From Paracoccaceae bacterium (lineage in GTDB: Bacteria; Pseudomonadota; Alphaproteobacteria; Rhodobacterales; Rhodobacteraceae), in contig JACVZW010000075.1 in NCBI GenBank assembly GCA_014654775.1, forward strand, positions 1 to 64,000: 64,000 nucleotides of DNA. Reading direction: 5' to 3'. Positions 53,233 to 61,657 of this stretch are shown here, piece after piece (position 1 is the first letter of the stretch; every line of letters begins with the position of its first letter). Made by a program: the position numbers and the translations under genes. The notes below the pieces were generated by a model. That model had not been told where the DNA came from, did no database searches, and was given only the letters and a program-made list of their open reading frames with translations.

Positions 53233-54120
53233 CTAGCGGTCGCGCAGGCGGGTGGCGCGGACGGTGCCGTCGGGTTGCACCTCGCCGCGCATCTCGGCCT
53301 GCCCGCCGATGGCGGGGAGGTCGTCGATCCGGGTGCCGCCGTCCACGGTGAAGCGGGCGCCGTCAATCTCGGTCTCGCCGGTCAGGACGCCGCGCAGGCG
53401 GATGCGCGCGCCGACGGGGATGGGGGCGAGGGTGCCGTCGGCGGCACGCGCGCCTTGGGCGATCCAGTCGCGGATGAGGCGGATGTCGTCTTCCGGCAGC
53501 CATGGCGGGCCGTCATGCGGCATGCGGGGATCGGCAAGGCCGGTGATGCGGCGCCAGATTTCCGACATCTCGGGGTTGCCGGGGACCACGGCCACGCGTT
53601 CATCGGCGGCAAGCGCATGTTCCCAGGTGTCGAGGCGCAGGCCTTCGGGCGGGCCGCCGACCTTGGAGTTGTCGGAATGGCACTTGGCGCAGACCTTGAG
53701 GAAGATGGGTTCCACATCGGACCAGAGCACATCCGCGCCGGGGGCGGGGCGGGGGCGTTCGGGCAGGGCGGCAAAGGTGGCGGTGCCTTCGGGCATCCCA
53801 GCGGCGACCCAGTTGGCGACGAGGGTGATCTCGGCCTCGGACAGGAAGGGGGGGCCATCGAGGGGCATCTGAGGTTCGGCCTGCCCGCGCAGGCGTTGCA
53901 GGAGGGGGCTTTGCGCATCGCCCGCGATGACGACCGGGCCGTTGTCGGACCCGTTCAGCACGCCTTGATAGGTGTCGAGATGCAGGCCCAAGGGGGCATC
54001 CGTGCCGGAATGGCAGATCACGCAGCGGTCGGCGAAAAGCGTGCCTATTGCGGCGAAATCGGGGGTGTCCTGAGCCTGACCCGCGCCGGCCATGAGCAGA
54101 AAGACCAGCGCGGCACGCAT
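53233..54120 (-). CDS. Periplasmic di-heme c-type cytochrome with C-terminal beta domain
   Basis: A 295-residue exported protein (signal peptide MRAALVFLLMAGAGQA) with two heme c sites, CVICH at 33-37 and CAKCH at 144-148. The two halves are internal repeats, each ending in a related segment (QMPLDGPPFLSEAEITLVANWVAAG and RMPHDGPPWLPEDDIRLIRDWIAQG), where the Met is the likely sixth heme ligand. This resembles planctomycete-type cytochrome C domains. The last 65 residues form a small beta domain (RIRLRGVLTGETEIDGARFTV). The partner is unknown. It sits 5 bases after the NDUFA9-like gene. Confidence 0.87.
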   Translation of the reverse strand: MRAALVFLLMAGAGQAQDTPDFAAIGTLFADRCVICHSGTDAPLGLHLDTYQGVLNGSDNGPVVIAGDAQSPLLQRLRGQAEPQMPLDGPPFLSEAEITLVANWVAAGMPEGTATFAALPERPRPAPGADVLWSDVEPIFLKVCAKCHSDNSKVGGPPEGLRLDTWEHALAADERVAVVPGNPEMSEIWRRITGLADPRMPHDGPPWLPEDDIRLIRDWIAQGARAADGTLAPIPVGARIRLRGVLTGETEIDGARFTVDGGTRIDDLPAIGGQAEMRGEVQPDGTVRATRLRDR

Positions 54121-54125
54121 CGGCG

Positions 54126-55112
54126 TCAGACCTTGCGCAGGTTCTTGGCCGATTCCTTGATGGCGGCGTATTGGCCCGAGGGGCGGTAGCGCCAGAGATA
54201 TTCGGGCAGCACCGCCTCCATCGCGGTGGGGGTGATGCCGAGATCGGCAAAGCCCTTGGCGCCGGGGGGGACCACGTTGTCGGCGCGCAGGTTGCGGACC
54301 TGATCGCGGGTGACCATGCCGTTCTGGAAGAGGCCGAGCGTGACGGCCTGCAGCAGGTCGAAGGCCCCGCCCATGATCGAGGCGGCAAAGAAGGGGATGT
54401 TGATGATCAGGCGGCGGCGGCGGATCACATGCAGCATCCGGCGCATCAGATCGCGGAAGGTTTCCACATCGGGGCCGCCGAGTTCGTAGATGCCCAGTGC
54501 GGCCTGCCCGGTGATGCCAAGGACGGCGGCCTGCGCCACGTCATCGACGAAGACGGGCTGGAAGCGGGTGTTGGCACCGACCACCGGCAGGATCGGGCCG
54601 AAGCGGGCCATGGCGGCGAAGCGGTTGAAGAAGCCGTCTTCGTTGCCGAAGATGACCGAGGGGCGCAGGATCACGGCATTGGGGAAGGCGGCGAGGATCG
54701 CCTTTTCGCCGGCGGCCTTGGTCTGCTGATAGACCGAGGGGCTGTTTTCATCCGCGCCGATGGCGGAGAGGTGGACGAGGGTTGCCACGCCTTCCTCTGC
54801 CGCGAGGCGGGCGATGCGGGCGGCGCCGTCAGCCTGAACGGAATCGAAGGTGTTCTTGCCAGAGCGGTTGAGGATGCCCACGCAGTTCACCACCGCATCG
54901 GCGCCTTTCATCGCGGCGCGCACGCTTGCATCGTCGCGGATGTTGCAGGGCACGGGTTCGACCTGCCCCACGACGCCGTAGGGTTTGACGAAGAGCGCGT
55001 CATTGGGGCGGCGGACGGCGACGCGGACGCGCCAGCCTTCCTTGGCCATGCGGCGCGCGATGTAGCGGCCGACGAAGCCCGAACCGCCGTAGATCGTGAC
55101 AAGCTTGTTCAT
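54126..55112 (-). CDS. NAD(P)-binding protein, complex I NDUFA9-like (atypical SDR)
   Basis: A 328-residue Rossmann protein of the atypical SDR group that includes the mitochondrial complex I subunit NDUFA9. The nucleotide site is [21 protein letters not shown], followed by [35 protein letters not shown] and [20 protein letters not shown]. The Tyr-x-x-x-Lys pair is present (YQQTK). A role in respiratory complex I assembly or lipid/quinone metabolism is possible. The start at 55112 opens the nucleotide-binding strand directly, and upstream in-frame sequence runs into tRNA-Leu. Confidence 0.9.
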   Translation of the reverse strand: MNKLVTIYGGSGFVGRYIARRMAKEGWRVRVAVRRPNDALFVKPYGVVGQVEPVPCNIRDDASVRAAMKGADAVVNCVGILNRSGKNTFDSVQADGAARIARLAAEEGVATLVHLSAIGADENSPSVYQQTKAAGEKAILAAFPNAVILRPSVIFGNEDGFFNRFAAMARFGPILPVVGANTRFQPVFVDDVAQAAVLGITGQAALGIYELGGPDVETFRDLMRRMLHVIRRRRLIINIPFFAASIMGGAFDLLQAVTLGLFQNGMVTRDQVRNLRADNVVPPGAKGFADLGITPTAMEAVLPEYLWRYRPSGQYAAIKESAKNLRKV

Positions 55113-55226
55113 GTCCGGTTCCCCAATTCTTGTTGCGGTGGTGATTACACTCTTGTGCCGCGAAGGCCAAGCATCCGCTGCGCCGCAGGGGCGCAGAGTG
55201 GGGCGGAAGATTCTTTTTGGCGACCG

Positions 55227-55255
55227 TTGACAGTGCCTTGGGGCTTCTTTACATC
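55227..55255 (+). promoter_or_regulatory. Sigma-70-type promoter for tRNA-Leu
   Basis: A perfect TTGACA (55227-55232), 17 spacer bases and TACATC (55250-55255). The predicted start is about 10 bases ahead of the tRNA. The -10 is weak, which is common at tRNA promoters. Confidence 0.55.
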
Positions 55256-55272
55256 GCCCTCCATCGACTTGG

Positions 55273-55357
55273 GCCCAGATGGCGGAATTGGTAGACGCAC
55301 TGGTTTCAGGTACCAGCGCCGCAAGGCGTGGAGGTTCGAGTCCTCTTCTGGGCACCA
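55273..55357 (+). tRNA. tRNA-Leu (CAG)
   Basis: An 85-base class II tRNA including an encoded CCA. The acceptor stem is GCCCAGA / TCTGGGC. The anticodon arm is CTGGT-TTCAGGT-ACCAG, giving CAG (leucine). A long variable arm (CGCCGCAAGGCG) and T arm GAGGTTCGAGTCCTC follow. Confidence 0.97.
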
Positions 55358-55371
55358 TGTCGATCTTACCA

Positions 55372-55403
55372 AGGGCGCGGGGAAACCCGCGCCCTTTGGC
55401 GTT
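55372..55403 (+). terminator. Terminator-like hairpin after tRNA-Leu
   Basis: A perfect 10-bp stem AGGGCGCGGG / CCCGCGCCCT (55372-55381 with 55386-55395) closed by a GAAA tetraloop is followed by TTGGCGTTT. The T run is broken, so efficiency is uncertain. Confidence 0.65.
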
Positions 55404-55478
55404 TCGCCGCCCCTTTCCGTTGACCCCTGCGCGGGGCGTCGGTAATGCAGCCCAACCCCTGCCGAAAGGACGCCTGCC

Positions 55479-56093
55479 TTGGCCATTTTCCTTTACCAGA
55501 ACGACTTGCCCGATGGCCTGACCTTTGGCCCGATCGTGGCCATCGATACCGAGACGATGGGGTTGGACCCGCGGCGGGATCGGCTGTGTCTGGTGCAGTT
55601 GTCAGACGGGAATGGCGATGCGCATCTGGTGCAGATCGCGCGGGGGCAGACCTCGGCGCCGAATCTGGAGCGGTTGTTGACGGACCCTGCCACGTTGAAG
55701 CTGTTCCATTTCGGGCGGTTTGATATCGCGGCGTTGCAGAACGCCTTCGGCGTGGTGACGGCACCCGTGTGGTGCACGAAGATCGCGTCGAAACTGATCC
55801 GGACGTTCACGGATCGGCACGGGTTGAAGTACCTTCTGCTGGAACTGGTGGGGGTGGACGTGTCCAAGCAGCAGCAGACGAGCGACTGGGGGTCGGAGGT
55901 TCTGACCGAGGCGCAGAAGGAATATGCGGCGTCGGACGTGCTGTATCTGCACCCGTTGAAGGAGGCGCTGGAGGCGCGGCTGATCCGCGAGGGGCGGATG
56001 GCACTGGCGCAGCGCTGTTTCGATTTCCTGCCCGCGCGGGCGGAGTTGGACCTGCTGGGATGGGAAGAACCCAATGACCTCTTCCACCACTGA
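55479..56093 (+). CDS. rnd: Short ribonuclease D-like 3'-5' exonuclease
   Basis: A 204-residue DEDD-family exonuclease, about half the length of E. coli RNase D. The three exo motifs are present: [24 protein letters not shown] and [12 protein letters not shown]. The C-terminal HRDC domains are absent, the usual alphaproteobacterial form, probably acting in tRNA 3' maturation. The start is a TTG at 55479 behind GAAAGGA; no ATG fits the conserved N-terminus. Its end overlaps the kdsD start by 20 bases. Confidence 0.9.
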   Translation: MAIFLYQNDLPDGLTFGPIVAIDTETMGLDPRRDRLCLVQLSDGNGDAHLVQIARGQTSAPNLERLLTDPATLKLFHFGRFDIAALQNAFGVVTAPVWCTKIASKLIRTFTDRHGLKYLLLELVGVDVSKQQQTSDWGSEVLTEAQKEYAASDVLYLHPLKEALEARLIREGRMALAQRCFDFLPARAELDLLGWEEPNDLFHH

Positions 56094-57039
56094 TTTTCTG
56101 ACCACCGGGCAGCGCGTGATCCGACGCGAGGCGGAGGCGTTGATGATGCTGGCCGACAGCATCGATGGGGCCTTTACGGCGGCGGTGGAGATGATCCTGC
56201 GCGCGGAGGGCCGCGTGATCGTGTCGGGGATGGGCAAGTCGGGCCATATCGCGCGGAAGATCGCGGCGACCTTCGCCTCGACCGGGACGCCCGCGCAATT
56301 CGTGCATCCGGCAGAGGCGAGCCATGGGGACCTTGGCATGGTGATGCGGGGCGACGTGGCGCTGGTGCTGTCGAACAGCGGCGAGACGCCGGAACTGGCC
56401 GACATCATCGCCCATACGCGGCGGTTCGACATTCCGCTGATCGGCGTGGCGGGGAGGGCAGACTCCACCCTGATGCGGGCGGCGGATGTGGCGATCGTGC
56501 TGCCTGCGGCCCCGGAGGCCTGCGAGCAGGGGATCGTGCCGACGACATCCACCACCATGACGCTGGCGCTGGGGGATGCGCTGGCGGTGGCGTTGATGGA
56601 GCATCGGGCCTTTACGCCGGATCAGTTCCGCGTGTTCCATCCGGGCGGCAAGCTGGGCGCGCGGTTGGCGAAGGTGCGCGATCTGATGCATGCGGATGCA
56701 CCGCTGATTTCCCACGATGCGCCGATGAGCGAGGCCTTGCTGGCGATGTCGTCCAAGGGGTTCGGCGTGGTGGGCGTGACGGATGCGGACGGGTATCTGC
56801 AGGGCATCATCACCGATGGCGACCTGCGGCGGCACATGGCGGGCCTTCTGGACCTGTCGGCGGGGGATGTGATGACGGCGGGGCCGCGCACCATCGGGCC
56901 GCAGGCGCTTGCCGAGACGGCGGTCAGGGTGATGAACGAGAAGAAGATCACCTGTCTGTTCGTGGTGGACCCGGAGGGAAGCCAGAGCGTGGCGGGCGTG
57001 CTGCATATCCACGATTGCCTTCGGGCCGGGATCGCGTGA
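56074..57039 (+). CDS. kdsD: Arabinose-5-phosphate isomerase (KpsF/GutQ family)
   Basis: Converts ribulose-5-phosphate to arabinose-5-phosphate, the first step to KDO of LPS. The 321-residue protein has an N-terminal SIS domain (VIVSGMGKSGHIARKIAATFASTGTPA, ALVLSNSGETPELADII) and two CBS domains (starting near RDLMHADAPLIS and GDVMTAGPRTI). It overlaps rnd upstream and touches lptC downstream (TGATG at 57037-57041). Its place ahead of the lptC-lptA-lptB export genes fits a role in LPS core synthesis. Confidence 0.95.
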   Translation: MTSSTTDFLTTGQRVIRREAEALMMLADSIDGAFTAAVEMILRAEGRVIVSGMGKSGHIARKIAATFASTGTPAQFVHPAEASHGDLGMVMRGDVALVLSNSGETPELADIIAHTRRFDIPLIGVAGRADSTLMRAADVAIVLPAAPEACEQGIVPTTSTTMTLALGDALAVALMEHRAFTPDQFRVFHPGGKLGARLAKVRDLMHADAPLISHDAPMSEALLAMSSKGFGVVGVTDADGYLQGIITDGDLRRHMAGLLDLSAGDVMTAGPRTIGPQALAETAVRVMNEKKITCLFVVDPEGSQSVAGVLHIHDCLRAGIA

Positions 57040-57653
57040 TGGCGCGGGCGGCGGGCGGGGATGGCTGGTCGCGGCTGGTGGCGTGGCTGAAGGTCGTGCT
57101 GCCGCTTGCCGCGCTGGGTGCCCTGTCGACGCTGTTCCTGCTGTCGGACCGGATCAATCCCGAGGACGCGCTGCCCTTTGCCGAGGTCGATGTGGAGGAG
57201 CGACTGCGCGAGCCGCGCATGACGCTGCCCGCCTATGCCGGGATCACGGAGGATGGCAGCGCCATAGAGGTGACGGCGGGCGAGGCGCGCCCAGCGCAGC
57301 AGGGCGGAACAGGCCCGTCGGCGGTGGATGTGACGGGCGTGATGACGACGCCTGACGGGGTGGTGACGCGGCTGGTGGCGGATGCGGCGGACCTGCCGTC
57401 GGATCAGAGCGAGGTCACCTTCAGCGGGCATGTCGTGCTGGATCACGCGACGGGCTACCGCGTCCGCAGCGATGCGATGACGGCGAGCCTGCAGCGCACC
57501 GATGTGCGGTCGGACCTGCCGGTGGTGGCGGATGGGCCGGTGGGGCAAATCACCGCCGATCGGATGCGCCTGACACAGGACAGGGCTGGCGGCGGTGGAT
57601 ATCTTCTGGTTTTCAACGGAAACGTTAAGCTGATATACCAACCCCCGAAATGA
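57039..57653 (+). CDS. lptC: LPS export protein LptC
   Basis: A 204-residue bitopic inner-membrane protein that passes LPS from LptBFG to LptA. One N-terminal transmembrane helix (about 15-36) is followed by a periplasmic beta-jellyroll. The call rests on the fold pattern (LPAYAGITEDGSAIEVTAGEA, HATGYRVRSDAM, FNGNVKLIY) and on gene order with lptA and lptB. The ATG at 57039 shares a base with the kdsD stop. Alphaproteobacterial LptC sequences are divergent, so similarity to the E. coli protein is low. Confidence 0.88.
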   Translation: MARAAGGDGWSRLVAWLKVVLPLAALGALSTLFLLSDRINPEDALPFAEVDVEERLREPRMTLPAYAGITEDGSAIEVTAGEARPAQQGGTGPSAVDVTGVMTTPDGVVTRLVADAADLPSDQSEVTFSGHVVLDHATGYRVRSDAMTASLQRTDVRSDLPVVADGPVGQITADRMRLTQDRAGGGGYLLVFNGNVKLIYQPPK

Positions 57654-57674
57654 CGTGGATGTATTGAGGACCTG

Positions 57675-58184
57675 ATGCGGCTGCCCTTGCAAGCGATGAT
57701 CGTCCCGGTGGCGATATGGGCGGCAGCGACGATGATCGCGGCGGCGGCCCATGCCGAGACGACGGTGGCCTTGTCGGGGCTGCAGCAGGACCCGACCCTT
57801 CCCGTTCAGGTGGAGAGCGACTCGCTGGAGGTGGATCAGGCCACGGGCGAGGCGGTCTTTACCGGCAATGTGAAGGTCGTGCAGGGCGAGATGACCATCT
57901 CTTCGGACCGGGCGCGGGTGGAATACACGCCGGGCGGCAACGAGGTGAACAAGGTCTTCTTCTATGGCGGCGTGCTGTTCACCAGCCCGACGGATGCGGC
58001 GGAGGGCGAGGAAGCGGTCTATACGCTGGCCTCGGGCGAAGTGGTGATCACGGGCAATGTGCTGCTGACGCAGGGGGCGACGACGATCTCGGGATCGCGG
58101 TTGGTCTATAATCTGGACGCCGGGACCGGGGTGATGGAAGGGCGGGTGCAGACCGTCTTCGTCCCCGGCAGTGGCACGCCGTGA
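57675..58184 (+). CDS. lptA: LPS transport periplasmic protein LptA
   Basis: A 169-residue periplasmic OstA-like jellyroll protein that bridges the inner and outer membrane LPS machinery. A signal peptide (hydrophobic to about AAAHA at residue 28) precedes the LptA core: VQVESDSLEVDQATGEAVFTGNVKVVQGEMTISSDRARVEY and the repeated VVITGNVLLTQGATTISGSRLVYNL. It is placed between lptC and lptB, with a 4-base GTGA overlap into lptB. Confidence 0.94.
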   Translation: MRLPLQAMIVPVAIWAAATMIAAAAHAETTVALSGLQQDPTLPVQVESDSLEVDQATGEAVFTGNVKVVQGEMTISSDRARVEYTPGGNEVNKVFFYGGVLFTSPTDAAEGEEAVYTLASGEVVITGNVLLTQGATTISGSRLVYNLDAGTGVMEGRVQTVFVPGSGTP

Positions 58185-58942
58185 GGGCGGGGCCAGACCT
58201 GACTGTCACGCAAGGGTCTGCCGGGCTGGCGGTGCGGTCGCTGCGCAAGAGCTATAAGCGGCGGCCGGTGATCCGCGACGTTTCCATGCATCTGAACCGG
58301 GGCGAGGTGGTGGCGCTGCTTGGCCCCAACGGTTCGGGCAAGACGACGTGTTTCTACGCCATCGCGGGGCTGGTGACGCCGGAAGGCGGCGAGGTGCTGA
58401 TCGACGGGCGGGACGTGACCGTGCTGCCGATGTATCGCCGGGCACGGCTGGGGATCGGCTATCTGCCGCAGGAAGTGTCGATCTTTCGCGGGCTTTCGGT
58501 CGAGGACAACATTCTGGCCGTGCTGGAGATCACCCATTCCGACCGCCACAAGCAGCGCGAGCGGCTGGAGGAACTGCTGTCGGAGTTTTCCATCACCCAT
58601 CTGCGGCGGGCGCCTGCGCTGGCCCTGTCGGGCGGGGAACGGCGGCGGGTGGAGATCGCGCGCTGTCTGGCGGCGGACCCGAAATACCTGCTGCTGGACG
58701 AGCCCTTTGCCGGGGTGGACCCTATCGCGGTGGGCGAGATCCGGTCGTTGGTGCAAGATCTGAAGGCGCGGGGGATCGGGGTGCTGATCACCGATCACAA
58801 TGTGCGCGAGACGCTGGAGATCGTGGACCGCGCCTATATCCTGCATGACGGCAAGGTGCTGATGAGCGGGACGACCGACGAGGTTGTCCGCGACGAGATG
58901 GTGCGCCGCGTCTATCTGGGCCAGAACTTCCGGATCAGTTGA
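58181..58942 (+). CDS. lptB: LPS export ABC ATPase LptB
   Basis: A 253-residue ABC ATPase powering LPS extraction from the inner membrane. Walker A is GPNGSGKTT, the Q-loop lies in IGYLPQEVSIFRGLSVEDN (typical of LptB), the signature is LSGGERRRVEIARCLA, Walker B is LLLDEPFAGVDPIAVGEI and the switch His is in ITDHNVRETLEI. The start is GTG 58181, overlapping the lptA stop. Permease partners LptF and LptG are not in the window. Confidence 0.97.
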   Translation: MRAGPDLTVTQGSAGLAVRSLRKSYKRRPVIRDVSMHLNRGEVVALLGPNGSGKTTCFYAIAGLVTPEGGEVLIDGRDVTVLPMYRRARLGIGYLPQEVSIFRGLSVEDNILAVLEITHSDRHKQRERLEELLSEFSITHLRRAPALALSGGERRRVEIARCLAADPKYLLLDEPFAGVDPIAVGEIRSLVQDLKARGIGVLITDHNVRETLEIVDRAYILHDGKVLMSGTTDEVVRDEMVRRVYLGQNFRIS

Positions 58943-59183
58943 AGCGCGGGGCCGGAAAGGCGGCTTTCCCCCCATCCGCAAGACTCGGTTGACAAGCGGG
59001 CCGCGGCGGATGCCAAATGTCCGGGATGCGTGTGCAAATCGCCCTTGTCGATCCTGCCCGGACCGCCGCCATGACGGCAGGTTGCCTTGCGAGATCGGAC
59101 CTTCGGACCCAAGTCAGTTTCAGGAGGCACCAGCCGCTGCCACAACCGGGGCGGGTGGGCCGGATTCACGTGGAGGACCCAGC

Positions 59184-59762
59184 ATGCGTTACCAGATCAC
59201 CGGAAAACAGATCGACATCGGAGAGGCGCTGCAAACGCATGTAAAGGCGGAAATGGGCGAGGTGGTGGAGAAATACGCCCAGCGCCCGACCGATGCCGTG
59301 GTGATCTTTTCGCGCGTGGCGCATGAGCATGTCTGCGAGGCGACGATCCATCTGTCCACCGGGCTGACGGCGCAGGCCAAGGGCCATGCCCCGGAAATCT
59401 ATGCCGCCTTCGAATCCTGCCGCGAGAAGATGGACAAGCAGTTGCGCCGCTATAAGCGGCGTCTGCGCAGCCATCATACGGCCCGGACGGCCCCTGTTGA
59501 ATTCGGCGCCGGGTCCGCATATATCCTCGCGCCAAGCGAGGAGCCCGAGGACGACGACCACAGCACCGATACCCAGCCCATCGTGATTGCCGAAATGGAG
59601 ACGAAGATTCCTTCGATCACCGTCGGTGAGGCGGTGATGCAGCTGGAACTGGGGGGTCAGAAGATGCTCGTGTTCCGGAATGAGGGACATGGCGGCGTGA
59701 ATGTCGTGTACCGTCGGGATGACGGGAACATCGGCTGGATCGATCCGCGCAACAGTAAATGA
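59184..59762 (+). CDS. hpf: Long-form ribosome hibernation promoting factor
   Basis: A 192-residue HPF of the long type, which dimerises 70S ribosomes into inactive 100S particles. The N-terminal S30AE domain starts MRYQITGKQIDIGEALQTHVKAEM, with the basic block KQLRRYKRRLRSHH. A linker rich in Glu and Asp (PSEEPEDDD) leads to the C-terminal dimerisation domain (TVGEAVMQLELGGQKMLVFRNEGHGGVNVVYRRDDGNIGWID). GGAGG lies about 9 bases upstream. The 241 bases between lptB and hpf hold no rpoN gene, which often sits here in other proteobacteria. Confidence 0.96.
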   Translation: MRYQITGKQIDIGEALQTHVKAEMGEVVEKYAQRPTDAVVIFSRVAHEHVCEATIHLSTGLTAQAKGHAPEIYAAFESCREKMDKQLRRYKRRLRSHHTARTAPVEFGAGSAYILAPSEEPEDDDHSTDTQPIVIAEMETKIPSITVGEAVMQLELGGQKMLVFRNEGHGGVNVVYRRDDGNIGWIDPRNSK

Positions 59763-59794
59763 CGCCCCTGCGGCGTATAGGAACGACATAAGGC

Positions 59795-60259
59795 ATGGAC
59801 CTTTCCAAGCTTTTGATCCCCGGCGCCGTGCGCGTCGTTGGACAGCTGACCAGCAAGAAACGGCTTTTCCAGGAACTGGGCGAGCTTGCGGCGCAGGCCT
59901 ATGGGATGAGCGGGGCGACCGCCATCGACGGGCTGCAGGAGCGCGAAAGTCTGGGGCCCACCGGTGTGGGGCATGGCATCGCCCTGCCCCATGCGCGGCT
60001 GGAGGATCTGGCGCAGATCCGCGGGGTGTTCATCCGGCTGGAGAAGCCCTTGGATTATGACAGCGTGGACCGGCAGCCGGTGGACCTTGTCTTTGGGCTG
60101 TTTGCGCCGAAGGATTCGGGCGTGGATCATCTGAAGGCGCTGGCCTTGGTCAGCCGGACGATGCGGGATCAGGCGGTGGTGGGCAAGCTGCGGGCCAATA
60201 GCGACCCGGCGAAGATCTACGCAATCCTGACCGAGGCGCGGACGACTCAGGCGGCCTAG
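59795..60259 (+). CDS. ptsN: PTS IIA-like nitrogen-regulatory protein
   Basis: A 154-residue EIIA-Ntr protein. The phosphorylated histidine is His66 in GHGIALPHARLEDL, the family signature. It starts MDLSKLLIPGAVRVVGQLTSKKRLFQEL, with the typical KKRLFQEL region. In related bacteria it works in the PtsP-PtsO-PtsN phosphorelay tuning nitrogen, carbon and potassium responses. It follows hpf by 32 bases, the common hpf-ptsN order. Its last four bases overlap the convergent sulfotransferase gene. Confidence 0.95.
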   Translation: MDLSKLLIPGAVRVVGQLTSKKRLFQELGELAAQAYGMSGATAIDGLQERESLGPTGVGHGIALPHARLEDLAQIRGVFIRLEKPLDYDSVDRQPVDLVFGLFAPKDSGVDHLKALALVSRTMRDQAVVGKLRANSDPAKIYAILTEARTTQAA

Positions 60260-61653
60260 CGCAGGGGGTAGAAGCCCAATCCCTGATAATCGCGGGCGTA
60301 GGCGTCGCGCGCGGCCTCTTCCAGTTCGCCATCGCGGATGGTGTCGAGGAGGGCATCTTCTGGGTCTTGCGCGGGCAGGGGCGGCGGCGCGGGCAGGCCG
60401 AATTCGGCGGCGAGGAAGGCCATGCCTTCAGCGAGGCGGTCTTCGCGCAGGATCAGGTCAGGTGATTGCAGCGTGGCGAAGCCCTGCAAGAGGGCGGATT
60501 GGCTGGCCCATGACGGATCGGTCTTGAAGGAGGTCTGGCCCGCGAGGTTGCGCTTGAGGAAGCGCAGGAAGGCGAGGAAGGCCAAGCGGCGTTCGGCAGG
60601 ATCGGTGAAGGGCTGCCCCGGCGCAGGTAGATCGATGCCATAGAGGCGCGCGAGCTGGCGGCGCTGATCGCCGGGAAGCGTGCCCTGTTCCAGCGCGCAG
60701 AAGGCGTGGTGGGCGCGGTTCAGCGGGTGGCGCAGCACCGTGAAGCTGCGGTTGCCGGGATTGGCGCGGCGCCAGAGGCGGAGCGTCTTGTGGGTGAAAT
60801 CCGTCTCGGTTCCGCCGAGGGTGGCGAACCAGCCAAGGATTGGCTGCACTGGGGCGCCCCGCACAGGCAGGAAGAGGAGCGGCGCGGTGCGGGCGGCGAT
60901 GTAGCCGGGCACGGCGGCGGCGCGACGGGGTTCGAAATTCGGCGTGCGCGCGAGGTTGAAACGATCAAGCCGCGCGAGGGCCTGTTCCATCGCCGCCGGG
61001 TTGGTGACCTTGTCCGCCAGCGGTTCGGGGTTTTGCACGGTGAGAGAGGCATCGACCGCGTCAAGCCGCCCCTCTACCCCGAGGAAGGCGGCAAGGCCGT
61101 TGAGGACATCGAGATCGGGGATGTCTTCGTAATCGATCCAGAAGGCCGTCTGCCCGCGCACCTGCAGCGCGCGCAGGAGGCGGATCTGGGCCTGCTGCAC
61201 CTGGTCGAGATGGGCGGTGAATTCGGCCGCGTCGAAACGCGCTTTGGCCTGTTTGAGGTTCTTGGGATTGGTCAGCTTCCACTGGCCGGTGGCCTGCGCG
61301 ATCTTGAGGCTGACATAGCTTTCCAGCGGGTTGCGGGTGAGGACGATCTTGGCGCAGCGGGGATCATCCATCACCAGATCGAAGATGCGCGGATCGTGGT
61401 CGTGGAAATAGCGGAACCCCGCAAGGCCCGGCGTGCGGTCGCGCATGCGGCGCAGGAGAAGGGCGGGATCAGCCTCGCGTTCGGCGAAGGTGACCCCGAA
61501 CATCTCGGTCTGGTCCTTCTTGCCGATGAAGTAGGGATTGAACGCCTCGCCGTGGCAGGCAAGGCCGGGGATGGCGTTCAGATTGGCTTCGAGGAAGTTG
61601 GAGCCAGTCCGCATTTCGGCGAACATGACGAAGGAAACGAACGGACGGGTCAC
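60256..61653 (-). CDS. Two-module sulfotransferase-like protein
   Basis: A 465-residue cytoplasmic protein with two sulfotransferase-like halves. The first half (about 1-240) has a PAPS 5'-phosphosulfate loop-like MFAEMRTGSNFLEANLN (RTGSN, Stf0/NodH type) and a 3'-phosphate-type KIVLTRNPLESYVSLKIA. The second half (about 260-465) has a family-2-like LRHPLNRAHHAFCALEQ but no clear 5' loop, so it may be inactive or structural. The acceptor is unknown; a surface glycan is likely given the glycosyltransferases upstream on the same strand (4-base gap). Confidence 0.8.
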   Translation of the reverse strand: MTRPFVSFVMFAEMRTGSNFLEANLNAIPGLACHGEAFNPYFIGKKDQTEMFGVTFAEREADPALLLRRMRDRTPGLAGFRYFHDHDPRIFDLVMDDPRCAKIVLTRNPLESYVSLKIAQATGQWKLTNPKNLKQAKARFDAAEFTAHLDQVQQAQIRLLRALQVRGQTAFWIDYEDIPDLDVLNGLAAFLGVEGRLDAVDASLTVQNPEPLADKVTNPAAMEQALARLDRFNLARTPNFEPRRAAAVPGYIAARTAPLLFLPVRGAPVQPILGWFATLGGTETDFTHKTLRLWRRANPGNRSFTVLRHPLNRAHHAFCALEQGTLPGDQRRQLARLYGIDLPAPGQPFTDPAERRLAFLAFLRFLKRNLAGQTSFKTDPSWASQSALLQGFATLQSPDLILREDRLAEGMAFLAAEFGLPAPPPLPAQDPEDALLDTIRDGELEEAARDAYARDYQGLGFYPLR

Positions 61654-61657
61654 TGGT

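Noticed and set aside
58943-59183. Expected rpoN gene between lptB and hpf
   Set aside because: Only 241 non-coding bases are present, so rpoN is not here; this arrangement varies and is not by itself remarkable.
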